A DNA stretch of 64,000 nucleotides, from the NCBI GenBank assembly GCA_015501075.1, contig JADNYJ010000067.1, forward strand, positions 62,001-126,000. Reading direction: 5' to 3'. The stretch is from Gymnopilus junonius. Taxonomy: Eukaryota; Basidiomycota; Agaricomycetes; Agaricales; Galerinaceae. The notes beneath the pieces are model-generated. The model ran no database searches. It saw only the letters and a program-made list of their open reading frames with translations, and was not told where the DNA came from. The translations under genes and the position numbers were made by a program. Shown here in pieces: positions 33,393 through 44,734 of this stretch. Every line of letters starts with the position of its first letter. Position 1 is the stretch's first letter.

Positions 33393-35517
33393 ATGTCGTC
33401 CAACCCTCAGGTTCAGTCACTCGTCGTTGCTCCTCCAGCCCAGCTGGATCCCGCTCTTGAAGACCTCATTTCCCGAATTGTCAAGGCCAAACTCGAAGAT
33501 TCAGAAAAACAAATCGAAGAACTGAGGCGCCAGGGAACAGAGATGGAGCAGCATCACGCTTCTTTGCTCCAGACTATCAATGATCTGACTGGCAAACTTG
33601 CAGTTGCTGAGTCCAAACTTACTGAAGCTAGGCGAGCTCATTTGTGGGTGCTTGTTACTCTTTTATTCTTTGTCTTTATTAACTGTAGCCCCCTGTAGGC
33701 CCTCGGTGCCTTCATCTCCTTCTCCTGCAACTAATACTGATCCTGCTTCACCGCCGCCCCCGGTCATCCCTCGAAAAAGGGCCCGACAAACATCACTAAC
33801 TACTTCTGATGCAGCCCCTGCTCTCAATACACGTTCACGCCGTCGACAGTCAACACACGGTGTAATACCCCCCCTCCGTATACCTCCTCTGGCTCACCTT
33901 CAGTCCAGCAATGCACATATCCCAACCCTCGATGGTCCTGTTGGTCCTGTCCAATCCACGGATGCTCCTGTAGGTCCTGCCCAATCCACGGATGCTCCTG
34001 TAGGTCCTGCCCAATCTGCCAATGTACCTGTACAAACACATCTGCAATCTACCACTGCCGTTCAATTCAGCGGCATTCCCGTCCTCTCAAATTTCAACTT
34101 TCAACCTCAACTACCTCCGAAAGTGAGAAAGAAGAAGCAGGTCATTAAACCTGCTACCCAGGTCTATCGACTTTTATCACAAGATGTGCCAAATGATGTG
34201 GGAGGCCTCAAGGTCTGTTACTTACCATATTATTTCTAACATTAACTTACCATGCAATTGAATAGACTGCCATGTCCCTGCACCTTCGTTTTTTATGGGG
34301 GTTACTTGACGCAAAGGAGGTCCCGAAAGACCCACCTGCGCGGACCGTCAATGCATTTTCCTTGCGGTTCTCTATGGAGGCAGAACTGTTCACTTCTCAA
34401 ACAGGGCCCCAGCTTATCCCTCGACATCTAATCCGTATTGGCATGGCTTTTTCTACAGTCCAAGGACCAATAGCAAATCAAGCCCGCCTCGTTGAGGAGC
34501 ATATCTTGACCTATATTCAAGCATGTCTATCACGGTTTGGATTGGACCATTGGTGTCCTGACCTTCGCCAATCTGCCTATACACTTTATAATTCGGCGTG
34601 CCGGATTATTGCTCTCGACACCTTTAAGCAGGCCTTAATATCTCATGCTTACATGCACTTAAGCCCAAATACACGTTATGCAACAGATATGACTCTTCTA
34701 ATCCGACTCTATGATCATTTTGTTTTCCACTATATGCTGCATCATTACCAGAAAGAAGGCCGGAAACCCGGTAGCGTTGTGCAGGATCTCCAAGCTATGC
34801 CACACTACAGACGACGGATCCGAGTAAGTCTACGTTTCTGAATTCAGAAAAATTACTGCATTCTTGTTTCAGCTGGCCGCTGCTCGCCTTAAATTTCTGG
34901 AAGAAAACAATTATCCCCAGCGATACCGTGACCTTATTGAAGTAAAGGCTACATCTGATGACGAGTACGACCACAGCCAAAAGGTTTGGCTCATTAGGCA
35001 TTGACCAGAACGGTCTGCGAAGGCAGAAAAGTTCTTCCGTATTCTTGATCGGAAACGCGAAGAAAGTGCGCGTCAAAGTAAGTCGCGCAGTTGGAAGGAG
35101 CGTGTCCGAGTAGTTCCTACGAACCAAGAAGACTCGAAATTTCATGTTTTGCCGGAGAAGATGCCGATAGACTATTTCGACCCTTCGTATTTTAATCAGT
35201 TGCAGCCAAGGATGAGGAACCGGATTGCAGTGGAGAAGGTGTCTCTCCTCCCAGACGTCAGCCAATCTCTGACTTGGAACGCGGATGAACGTATGACAGA
35301 CAAGATGTTTACAAGAAATTTTGGAGGACCAGTCTTTGAACAATATCAGATGGTCAGTGAAGCCGACATGGTGGATGGGGATGATGAGTGGGATGATGAT
35401 GAATTCGAAGATATCCCATCAACAGTTCCCAATGACGCTGATGTTGAAGCGGCTCGTAACAATGTATCTGCTCACCTTTCAGGTGACTCTTCCATGCAGT
35501 CTGTGTCGGAAGGCTGA
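33393..35517 (+). pseudogene. Repetitive, transposon-associated gene of unknown function, with a stop
   Basis: It begins MSSNPQVQSLVVAPPAQLDP with a coiled coil (EDSEKQIEELRRQGTEMEQH). Then follow a Pro/Ser-rich basic region with a 10-residue repeat, LHLRFLWGLLDAKEVPKDPP, ACLSRFGLDHWCPDLRQSAY, TLYNSACRIIALDTFKQALI, RLYDHFVFHYMLHHY, ERSAKAEKFFRILDRKREES, LPEKMPIDYFDPSYFNQLQP and an acidic tail. I know this architecture as a high-copy basidiomycete family often near DNA transposons; its role is unknown. An in-frame TGA (35002-35004) interrupts it just before the ERSAKAEKFF block, so this copy looks dead. Confidence 0.6.
33943..34032 (+). repeat. 30-bp coding minisatellite, three units
   Basis: Units of 30 bases encode GPVQSTDAPV, GPAQSTDAPV and GPAQSANVPV. 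The first two are nearly identical and the third has diverged. They lie in the disordered region of the repetitive gene. Confidence 0.85.
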
Positions 35518-36298
35518 TGTGCTATGTGGCTGGAAAACAAGGACGGCTGCCTGCTGACATCTTACATATCAATGACTTGTGGTTGTTTCTACTTTCGCAA
35601 AAACATGGTCCCTTATTTCAAAGACTTAGTAAATACAAAAATCTAGACTTTTCCAATTCCTAATTGTTTAATTACATGGCCCTTCAACTGGTCTTACTTT
35701 TCTTCCCTGAGTTTTAATACGCCCGTTGCTTGGAATTCTACAAAAATTGGGGAATTGATCATTATCTGCGCAGATCCAGCTTTGAGCTATCGGACCTCTT
35801 GAAGCATCAAGTCCGCACAGCCTCGACAGTTGATAATTTTGCCACCATTATCGCAACCACAATCAATAACAGCATATACAATACAGTCTCAATGCGAATA
35901 ATGTTAATGTATGTGTGGACACTATTCAATCCATAATCAATTCCATTTGGGCCTGGGGCGCTGTATTGGTTTGGGTTGTGATAGAGCCCTCCAATATGCC
36001 CTCCATTCGTGATGGTCGTCAAATGGTGGGAGAGGCGCAACCTGTATGGCGCTGTCTGGCCTAAGTGATTGCTGTTCGCTCTGACAGTCTGGATGAGTCA
36101 GTGTGGACTAAATGGAAGTGTAATTAGCTGTTGTGTACATGGTGGGAAGTTGAACGTCCATTTACTGGATGTATTGATCATTGCTTCAAGAAGAGATGCA
36201 GGAAGCACAATCTCCCTCGGTCGCTGCGACCTTCTTCCACTCGCAAACGAAGGAGATCAAGGTATTACTGATTTGCCTTGCAAGTAATATCAGTCAAT
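35518..36298. other. No gene recognised
   Basis: Spacer between the repetitive gene and the putative ARM exon. Short frames only. Confidence 0.4.
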
Positions 36299-36536
36299 TC
36301 ATCTCGGGAAAAATGAGTTGTAGAAGACAGGACTCACGAGAGGAGACCTGGATTTGAGATACTCCCTGTTCTTAATCTGCCATTGCGTGGGTGATTGGTC
36401 CCGCACGCTGTCGACGCTGTAGATACTTGACCCGTCTGAAATACTCGACAACGCAGCGCGTGCTGCATGCTGCACCGTTTGCAAGCTGCATCTTAATAGA
36501 AGCATGTCATCAGTTGCATTTATCGGAGTACGCACT
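36299..36536 (-). pseudogene. Putative displaced exon of the ARM-repeat gene
   Basis: After a TATAG acceptor the minus strand reads VRTPINATDDMLLLRCSLQT, then VQHAARAALSSISDGSSIYS, and continues to SRSPL before a possible GTGAGT donor. The Ala/Leu-rich helix fits an armadillo-type repeat. In the present order it is preceded by the MSH4 N-terminal piece, where it makes no sense. With the 19.15-36.57 kb segment inverted, it would follow the ARM fragment ending at 19142 through a 45-base GT..AG intron in phase. The assignment depends on that inversion. Confidence 0.4.
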
Positions 36537-36568
36537 CTATACACTAATGAAGATTGTGAAGAAAATAT

Positions 36569-36575
36569 AGGACAT
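36569..36575 (-). other. Right inversion breakpoint 7-mer (complement of ATGTCCT)
   Basis: AGGACAT on the plus strand, directly after the last MSH4 N-terminal exon (minus strand). It is the inverse partner of 19145-19151. Flanking bases beyond the 7-mer do not match. Confidence 0.75.
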
Positions 36576-36577
36576 GC

Positions 36578-37657
36578 CGGTGATAGGCGATAGAATATTG
36601 ATGCGCAACAATCTCGAAGCCATCGGAGTATAAGTATGATTGAGAACGCTGGAAAAAAAAGAACAATGAATCAATGGTTATACTCCCTCCCTCGTATATC
36701 AAATAAAAAAGACGTACCCAAACAATGAATGAATTGACTTCTTATGGGTCATATTACCGACAAGCTCAAGGTTTCGAGCAGTGTCCGGGTCAATCATCAT
36801 TGTGCCGTCCACTGGAATATACCGAATTCTCAAAGAAGCAGCAGCGAAGCGCGTGTTGAGTCGGGATTCTGCATATTTGAAAAGTGCGCATACAGCCGAC
36901 ATGGCGTAATATCTGCCAATGCCAAACTAGATGAGAACTCGAGAAACCAAAAGAAGAGTGCAACTTCTAACTTGTTAGAAACGGCTAGAATGGTTCCTGC
37001 GTGTTCGTCATCTTCGACGCAAAGCTGAAGAACGAATTCGAGACCTGCAAAAAGATCAGTCGTTTATAAATAATCGCGACAAGAGCATTCAAATACCGAC
37101 CACCGGCATCATTGGAATAACGACGTCCGACAGGTTCAATCTGCACCCCAGGAAACTCTTCTCTTATATACTCCACAAGTAACGAAGTAGACATGGCACA
37201 CTTGCCGGAGGGAGCGAGTGCCGCATCCGACGCCGACAAGAAAGTATCAGGAATAAGCACAAGAGATGGTTTATGTATGTGCATCTGATGCAAGGTCTTG
37301 ACATAGGTCTGACAATCCGCTACTTGAAACGAGCAGAAAAATGAATTGAACAAGTTAATAAAGTGCATACATCCAGAGGCTGATGAACGGAAATTACACA
37401 AAACCCACCTGCACAAGCATGACTTTCCCAGTCTCCTTATCGAGCATAGCAATACCCACTTCCCTCGAAACGCCTCGACCTTCAAGCACCGCAATGACAT
37501 ACGAGCCTTCGTACCGAATAGTTGAAGCAGCAGTTTGGGGACGCGCCGTAGCAGGACGCGACGCAGCAGTCTTGGAATGATTTGGACCACTCGTTACGGT
37601 TGGTCCGTAGCTTGACTTCCCGGTTCATGGCCGGCTGCTGGTCGTTCTAGAGGACAT
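36578..37657 (-). pseudogene. MSH4: MSH4 N-terminal piece, with an early TGA
   Basis: Five exons give STIRYEGSYVIAVLEGRGVS, ADCQTYVKTLHQMHIHKPSL, DTFLSASDAALAPSGK, LLVEYIREEFPGVQIEPVGR, EFVLQLCVEDDEHAGTILAV, AVCALFKYAESRLNTRFAAA, VDGTMMIDPDTARNLELVGN, MTHKKSIHSLFG and MASRLLRINILSPIT. This is the connector and early core of MSH4; the TARNLEL motif is typical of MutS homologues. The ATG at 37657 is followed by TGA as codon 11 (37625-37627) in the frame that leads to the conserved part. At the second exon (near 37323) the splice phase is off by one base. The piece stops at the inversion point, and the next residues of the protein are at 19164 on the plus strand. Confidence 0.95.
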
Positions 37658-37861
37658 TGTGGGTTGTTGGAAGGTGTAATGCAGCCAACTGTAAGTAAAG
37701 AAGGAAGGATGCTTAGTCTATATTTAGACCAAATCAAGCAAATAGCGAATGAGGGTCAGTGTCAAGTCTCGAAAAGGGTGGTTAAAGTAATCATTAGAGG
37801 GTATAAAATACTGATAATAAACCAAGGTAAGTCGATCCTTACGAAAATCGTCAAAATAGGG

Positions 37862-39828
37862 CTATATGTAAAAGATAGTAGCAATCACCAAAAACATAAT
37901 GTTCAATCCTCTGCCACATCCATCATCCCGAACCTGCACTCGTCTTGTTGTTCTTCTCGGAAGCCTCTTTTCCACATCAGCCGCAGGAGGTTTCTCATAA
38001 TTCAAATAACACCCCGCTGTGGCGCTCCATATATACTCATGAGCCAACAACCGCGTAAGAATCTTGTAAGCATGGCTATCCGCGTAGGGCACCCCAGATC
38101 GCGGGTCGAGATAATGTGCTTGCCGTCCAGTGATTGGACATGTGTGTTTATGATGCGCTGTAAAATCCTTGAGGTTAACTTCTCGATGGGTGGTAACAAA
38201 GAAAGACTTACCCAAGGGACGATTCTTCCCAACATACACCTTGACCTCATCCCATTTCACATGGTCACCAGACATAGCACCCATATTTTGCGTCCATGTC
38301 GGTCTAGGAGCACCTCTTTGCTGTGCTAATTCATGTACAACATAATTCTTCATTACAGTCACCATTTTGTACTCTGGCTCTCTGGGTGGTGGTAGTTCTG
38401 CATTGATTACTGCCTGCACTTGGGGTGATGGGAACGGTGTAAGAGTCGTGGTGGATAAAGTAGTCAGCTGTGGCTGAGGAGTAGATGAAGTTGAAACAGC
38501 TGCTGGTGAAGCAAAGGTAGCTGCAACTTGGGAAGTTTGTTGCTGTAGAGCAGGCGAAGGTGAAGGAGGCAGCCACATGGGAAATGGAGACGATGCAGAA
38601 TTCAAGTAGCCCTGATAATGTTGAAAGATTGTTGGTATTTGAGAGCTGGCAGAAGGTGCGCTTCCACTATTTGTCTGAGGTAGGAAAGCCAAAGTTGAAG
38701 CAATTGTAGATACCATAGCAGTGCCACCCGAATAGGTAGAAGTTGTAGGTGTGAACAAACTCCCAGGCAGACCATAAACACTCCTCCTATAGAATGGAGT
38801 AACTGGAGGCAGAGGTGCAACAGTTCGCGGAGGTTGAGGGGGCGGTGGGGGTGTAATTTGGACCTTGTTTTGCTCTATTCGAGATACCCATCTGAGCAAA
38901 GGGCCTTCTGTAGTAGTCCGCACCACCCTAGCTCGTTTCCGTTTTTCATCCTCATTCTTCAGATAGTCACGGTGTTCGATAATGTTCCCTTCTTCGGTGT
39001 CTAGAGCATGTGCAATAAGTTCGGCTTGCGTATATTTCTTGTACTCTAATTTCGCTTTCTTGGGTTGAGAAGCCTAAGAATTCATAAGTATTCTGTCCTC
39101 AACTAATTGAATAACGAGAGCACCAACCTTTTTTGCTTCGGACTGCTTTATGCGTGTAACTGTTGCAGACGTATTCAAAACAGTGTGTCTGCGTTTGCTC
39201 ATCCTCTTCTTTTCAGGCGCCTCCTTGCATTCCACGTCGACCACTTCTCCGGTGTCTGCATCGAAAGCCAAAGAAACACTTCATTTCAGTTTTGACTTGA
39301 GTTTATCAGCAGGGGACGACAACTGGATGTCAGGGTTGAATGTGGACTTGTGCTTCTGATGAGCAGCAGCCGTGATTTTATCCAATCGACTTCGGGCAGC
39401 CTGGAGTCATGTCAATATCAATGCATCAGGAGTATGCCACCGGTTGACCCACCTTCCTATTCCTCCGCTCCTCATTGATGGCCTCTGCCTCAACAGCAGC
39501 CTCTATTTGGGTTACCTCTTCCTCGTCCATGCTCTCAAGTCAGAGCCAATGAAAATATCCTCCTCATCTATCCAGCAAGAAAACCTAGGTGAGTAAGAAT
39601 GAAAAACTAGACCCAAGTCTATATAAACGCATACCTTTATCATTTACAAAGTCGTTATCATCCTCCATGTCCTTCACGACGTCGTCCAGAGCCATTTCAG
39701 CCAAGGCAGCTTCCATCCTGGGAGGACTGAGCACGACCTATATGAATGTCTGTATCTTGGACATACCTATTCCCCGCTGTGCTCCTCTTTGACCGCCGAG
39801 TGGCAAGTAATTCATGCTGCTCTTCCAT
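37862..39828 (-). CDS. VPS72: VPS72/YL1, SWR1-complex subunit
   Basis: VPS72 (YL1, Swc2) binds H2A.Z-H2B dimers in the SWR1 chromatin-remodelling complex. The start MEEQHELLATRRSKRSTAG is followed by an acidic region (DDVVKDMEDDNDFVND, SMDEEEVTQIEAAVEAEAIN) and the basic RRNRKAARSRLDKITAAAHQ. Then come LEYKKYTQAELIAHALDTEE, RARVVRTTTEGPLLRWVSR, a long Pro/Ser/Gln-rich stretch, and the YL1 C-terminal domain HTCPITGRQAHYLDPRSGVP with LLAHEYIWSATAGCYLNYE. The start is the first ATG before this acidic region. The very end is uncertain: the frame used runs to 37862, while another frame would stop after an acidic MMDVAED-type tail, so a terminal frameshift is possible. It is transcribed toward the MSH4 N-terminal piece on the same strand. 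Confidence 0.9.
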
Positions 39829-39959
39829 GTTGATGTCAAGAGGTAGAGAAGTGAAACGGGAGGCATCACATGTGCATTGTGGACCAACACAGATTGCCTT
39901 CTGTTTTAGTCATTGAGGTGACGAGGTTCCCCAATCAGGAATAAAGACGTCACATACGC

Positions 39960-42900
39960 ATGCCTTTGAATGAACCAGGCTGCTCTCTGTCTCTTACATC
40001 TTGTCCTAGAATGAACAATTCACAGCCCAGTAATGCACAACCTCGTGTACTCTGTCTTTGTGCTGCCTGCAAAACCAAGACAGTCACAAACACGTCTGGC
40101 CAGCAGCATCCCGGTCAATATGTACCCAAATCAACTCGCTCTTACCACACCAGGAGGGATCTTGAGCAGAGGCCTACGTTTACTCCTGCTGTTGCGCGGG
40201 ATGAACCTTCTATGGTGCGTACATACCATTTAGTGTCTAGCTGCAGACGAAATGAAGCACACAACCGACTAGCAGATGGTCAATCCTGTACCTTCACCCA
40301 TGGTGTTGCAAACCATTAGCGCGATCACAGATCAGAGAACAGAAAATCGTATGTCAGAGTATTCTATTAACTGTATCTGAATTGACACCTTCCAAGGTAT
40401 TGAAGTCATCAAGGAGAGTCTCTTCATTGCCGTTTGCATGTTGGCTACTTGGCTCCATGTAATTTGTGGCCTTAGCCGGTCATCGACATCTCGTCTGTTG
40501 AAGGTCCTCCGAATCATTGTGCAAATGGCAATGGAACTGGGTAGTCTTCTTTTGCTTTTGCGACGCTCAAGAACAGACAACGCTTTCGCTCCTCTGCCTT
40601 CACTCCGTCTGCCCAGAGACATTCGTAGTGCCATGTCCGCACTCTCCATTGAGCCCACAATAGTCCGTTCTATTTGCTGCCCAAAATGTTTTTCAAAGTA
40701 CAACCTGAATTCACTGCCTGAAATTTGCATCTGGCATGAAACACCACGCTCCAGCCCTTGCAATGAGAAACTTTGGACTGTTCGAGCAACACGCAGTGGT
40801 CCATGCCGTGTACCATGTCGCCTTTACTCAACGCAGGATTTTGAGTCATGGCTTGAGTTCTTTTTGTCTCGCCCGGGGATTGAAGATATCATTGGCAAAT
40901 CTTATACCCATTGATGCTCGCCAAATGCTATGCAATCAATTTGGGACAGTCCAGCGTGGCAGAGTCTACCAGATGCGTTCTCGTCAACCCCCGGAAACTT
41001 GACATTCAGCTACTACATTGACTGGTTTAATCCTCTCACAAATAAAATTGGTGGGAAAACTGTGTCTTGTGGTGCTATCATGATGTTTTGCTTGAACTTG
41101 CCAAGTGACATTCAGCACCTACCTGAAAACACCTTCTTTGTGGGTATCATACCTCCACCAAAGGAGCCTACAGTGACCACAATCACTGCTGTTGCTGACC
41201 CCATCATTGAGCACCTGAAACCTATGTGGGAAGGTCGAATTGTCAAAACACATCATCATCCACATGGGATACATAAGCGTGTTGCCCTCTTGGCACGAAT
41301 CGGTGATTTGCTTGCCATACGAAAGGCCTCCGGTTTTGCAGGAGTCACAGCAAAAAATAACTTTTGCTCATTTTGCAAACTCCCAAGTTCTAGTCAAGAT
41401 GATCTTAATTACTTATCCTGGGAGGCTCGTGATGGAAAAGAGGTTTTGAAGGCTGCAAGAGCTTGGAAGGCAGCTACTACAAAGAAACAGCGCAAGGAAA
41501 TATTTGCTGAGACTGGTGTTCGTTGGTCATCTCTCCATGACCTGCCATATGGTGATCCTGTTTGCCATACAATGATTGGTATAATGCACAACTGGATGGA
41601 AGGAGTTCTGCAGCATCATGTCCGAGTCTTGTGGGGTATTGGAATAGTATCACCCAAGCTTGATGATGACAATGATGATAACAGTGATGATAGTGCAGAC
41701 CTTGACAATACCTATTTTGACACCAATTTTGAGGAAGATCTGCATGAAGAGGTAGAACTTCTTCAGCAGGAAAGCCTTCAACACCAGGATACTCCCAGTC
41801 ACATCAAGCGTTTGTACACAGGTGCCTCAATGTTGCAAGTATTAGCTGCCAGTGAAGGCGAGGAATCTGATATGGATGTTGACTACTGGCCCAGCACTGA
41901 TCCAGACAATATTCACCCATCCACTTGTTTATTCATGGCCCCACAGCTTGCAGCTATTCACAGCTGTCTATCAGATGTAGTTATTCCCAGCTGGGTGGAC
42001 CGACCACCAACAAACCTTGGTCAAAAATCTCATGGAAAATTGAAGGCAGATAATTGGTTCATTCTATTCAGCATATTCTTACCCCTCATCATCCCTGAAA
42101 TATGGAATTCACCATCTGATACTGCTATGCTCAACAATTTTTATGACCTTGTTACATGCACAAATATACTGTGTGCATACTTGGTGACACCGGAATCTCC
42201 TGGAGTCTACCTTGACCACTATATACAATACCGAAAATCATCAGCGACATTGTTCCCAAATAATGCATCTCGTCCAAACCATCATATTGCGATGCATCTG
42301 GCAGATTTAATGAAATTCTGGGGACCCTTAATGCTACTCAGTGAATTTGCTGGTGAGCGACATAATGGAAGTCTTCAAAAGATCAAAACCAATACACATA
42401 TTTGTATGTGCTTTGTGGATTAAAGGAATAGGCTGAGCAATTGAAACTGATCCAGTTTTGCCCAGGGGAGCTTGATTTTACAATGCTCCGCCAAATTTGT
42501 CGGCGTGCACGCCTTATGTCTTTCTTGCACAGTTACCCAGGTTCTCGTGTGCAATCAGAGCTGACAGAGCCTGATTACATTGCCAATGCCATGGATACAC
42601 TCTTACAAAAACCAAAAGAAAAAGAAGACCCAGGTGGCATTGGCTTGAAGGTTATTCCACTAGATGTTTATGAAGCTATCCTTGCATATGTAAACCTGCA
42701 GTCATCATCAGCTCCATTCCGTCATGTAGGTTCAATACCCCATCCAGATGATGCCAAGGTACTCCCCCACTCAGCAGTACCTGTCTTTCAAATTGTGCAC
42801 AAAGGCCGAGACTACTCAGTATTCCATAAGCACCATGGCAATAGCTCAATTCATTTTGCAGCCAGAGGAGCAGGACCTGACTCCGGAAACATTGAAGCAA

Positions 42901-43184
42901 TATGGAGGTATAGATTCAATGAAAATACTACATGCACATTTATTGTGTTATCTGTGCACCAGTCTTTGTCCTCACAGGATGCCTTACATGATCCATACCT
43001 TTCTCGACCAGGGTTTCTTGCTAAACTGGTGTACACTCAGAATCCAAACAATCTCTCTTGGATAATACTTGAGCAGAGTGATATTATAGGTCACATTGCA
43101 TACTACAGTCGACCATCTGGTACGTTTGGTATTAGCAGTCCTACTACTATTGTTATCAACAGTTTGCACCGCCATCGTGAATAA
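39960..43184 (+). mobile_element. Tnp2-type (CACTA/EnSpm-like) transposase gene with one nonsense codon
   Basis: The Cys-rich N-terminus (CLCAACKTKT) is followed by ICCPKCFSKYNLNSLPEICI, WLEFFLSRPGIEDIIGKSY, MQSIWDSPAWQSLPDAF and IDWFNPLTNKIGGKTVSCGA. The Tnp2/Transposase_21 core then follows: IIPPPKEPTVTTITAVADPI, FCSFCKLPSSSQDDLN, AWKAATTKKQRKEIFAETGV, RWSSLHDLPYGDPV, IGIMHNWMEGVLQHHVRVLW, SEFAGERHNGSLQKIKTN and FTMLRQICRRARLMSFLHS. The order and length fit a near full-length transposase with a few introns. An in-frame TGA (40912-40914) lies between GKSYTH and CSPNAMQSIWD, so it is probably inactive. I could not define terminal inverted repeats or a target-site duplication by eye. Confidence 0.88.
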
Positions 43185-43231
43185 AGAATATATTTTTATG
43201 TGTTCAATAACCTGAAATGTCATTGACTTAG

Positions 43232-44270
43232 AAGGACAAGGTGCTGGCTTCAGGATGCAATGTCACAGAAAGGATGATCAACTGGTGCATAAATGAACTG
43301 AAATATAATGCAAGCTTGATTCCACCGCCTCCTACTTTGCCTCCTCCCTTCATGTATAATGGCGATGTCTTCAAATCTGATTATGCTGTCTCAGGGGAGC
43401 TGAAGAAAGAATTACAGGAAGCTGTGAAAATATTCATAGCCGAAATATGAAAGACTGGCACCCAGGCTCTGAAGGAAAGGTTTGGGACTTAGTTCACCCT
43501 TCTATATTTCCCCTTGTTTATGGGCATACATGCGTTTTGGTCAACGGAGAGACAACGACTCTTAAAGACTGTATTCAGTGTTGCGGTCAGGGAGAAGTTG
43601 CTCCCATTCCCCAGATGATGAGACAGAGGAAAAGTGGTCCCGAGAAGCAGGCGATGAAGTAGACAGGCTCGCCGATGACAGCCCTGACTCCGTGGAACAT
43701 CCATTCAGTGCCAAATTTCAGTGGTTATCTTGTGAAGTCGATATCAAAGGAGAAGCAAAGTACGTTCATGCTTATTCATATTCACAGTACATTGAGTCGC
43801 TATCAGGATAAAAACAAATATCAACAACCTTCATCCACAGGAGGAGCAGCACCTTTATAGTCTTGTTGACAAGCTGATTTCTGCTTCCATACCCCTTTGG
43901 GATAGGACTATTGCCCCTTTGCAGCATAGAGAATACTTCGCTCAAGACTCAACACAATGCATTCATTACAAACAGGTCAAATATGACCCCTTTCCTGAAA
44001 GGATGCCAAAAACAGAAGGGCCTCAGGGAAGATTATGAGGACGAGGACACATTTTGGGATCAAAGACAGAAATGGTATGACGAAACACGACATTTTGTCT
44101 TTCCTGAACCTCCCGAATCCTTCATTCCTGTTGGAAGACCTCTACCATTTAGCCTGAGAGACCAATACGGTGCCCGCGGGCTACAGGTGATTGTCAAGTT
44201 GGCCAACATCCAACTGACACCCGAAAAACCCGAGTATGGTGGAGGAACTGGCATTTTGAAGGCCAGTTGG
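43232..44270 (+). pseudogene. DUF4246 protein, central fragment with several frameshifts
   Basis: DUF4246 proteins are a large fungal family without a settled function. Recognisable blocks: NVTERMINWCINELKYN, VFKSDYAVSGELKKELQEA, KDWHPGSEGKVWDLVHPSIF, PLVYGHTCVLVNG, PFSAKFQWLSCEVDIKGEA, INNLHPQEEQHLYSLVDKLI, ASIPLWDRTIAPLQ, KYDPFPERMPKTEGPQ, YEDEDTFWDQRQKWYDETRH, DQYGARGLQVIVKLANIQLT and WHFEGQL. The family's N-terminal segment and the part after WHFEGQL are missing. The frame changes at least three times (near 43445, 43610, 44030 and 44250). The fragment begins at a 3' splice site 47 bases after the transposase stop. Confidence 0.85.
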
Positions 44271-44734
44271 TGAGTATAGTTCGTTTAAGTTCGGCATTTC
44301 CTAATGATTGTCGTTCATTGCAGAATGAACGTTCAGATGTGGGAGTGCCGAAACTAGATAAAGCATATGGTTCTGACGCGGACCGCCGTGCCTAGGACCA
44401 TAAATCAGAGAAGGCCCTACTCGTGCACTGCAAACAATCATCCTTACACTATTTTGACGAGAAAGCTGCTTGGGGTGCAAATGCTCAGAACGAGTTTGGT
44501 TTGGTGATCGCTGAGGTGGATGAGGCAGCAGAAGGGATTCAGTGTTGTACAGTCTGAAAACATATGAGACAGAAGAAGACTCAACACATTGCACCGTGCT
44601 CACTTTAAAGCTTTCATTGCCTCAAGTGCTTCTTTCGCAGCTATCTGTGTAAGATGCTTTTCTTCCTTATTCTTAAGATTCGACTTTGAGAACAGACTGT
44701 CAAATTACTAAAAAAAATGAAATGGCCAGGAAGT
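44271..44734. other. Junction region without a gene
   Basis: After the DUF4246 fragment the expected next exon is not found. The sequence then meets the 3' end of the HEAT-repeat gene. Confidence 0.5.

Noticed and set aside
37664..38329. 221-codon plus-strand frame
   Set aside because: It lies opposite the VPS72 C-terminal domain exons and has no domain of its own.
41409..41591. Minus-strand frame inside the transposase
   Set aside because: Shadow of the conserved Tnp2 core on the plus strand.
39840..44270. CACTA-type terminal inverted repeats for the Tnp2 element
   Set aside because: I looked for matching inverted ends near both sides of the transposase and could not find a convincing pair by eye.
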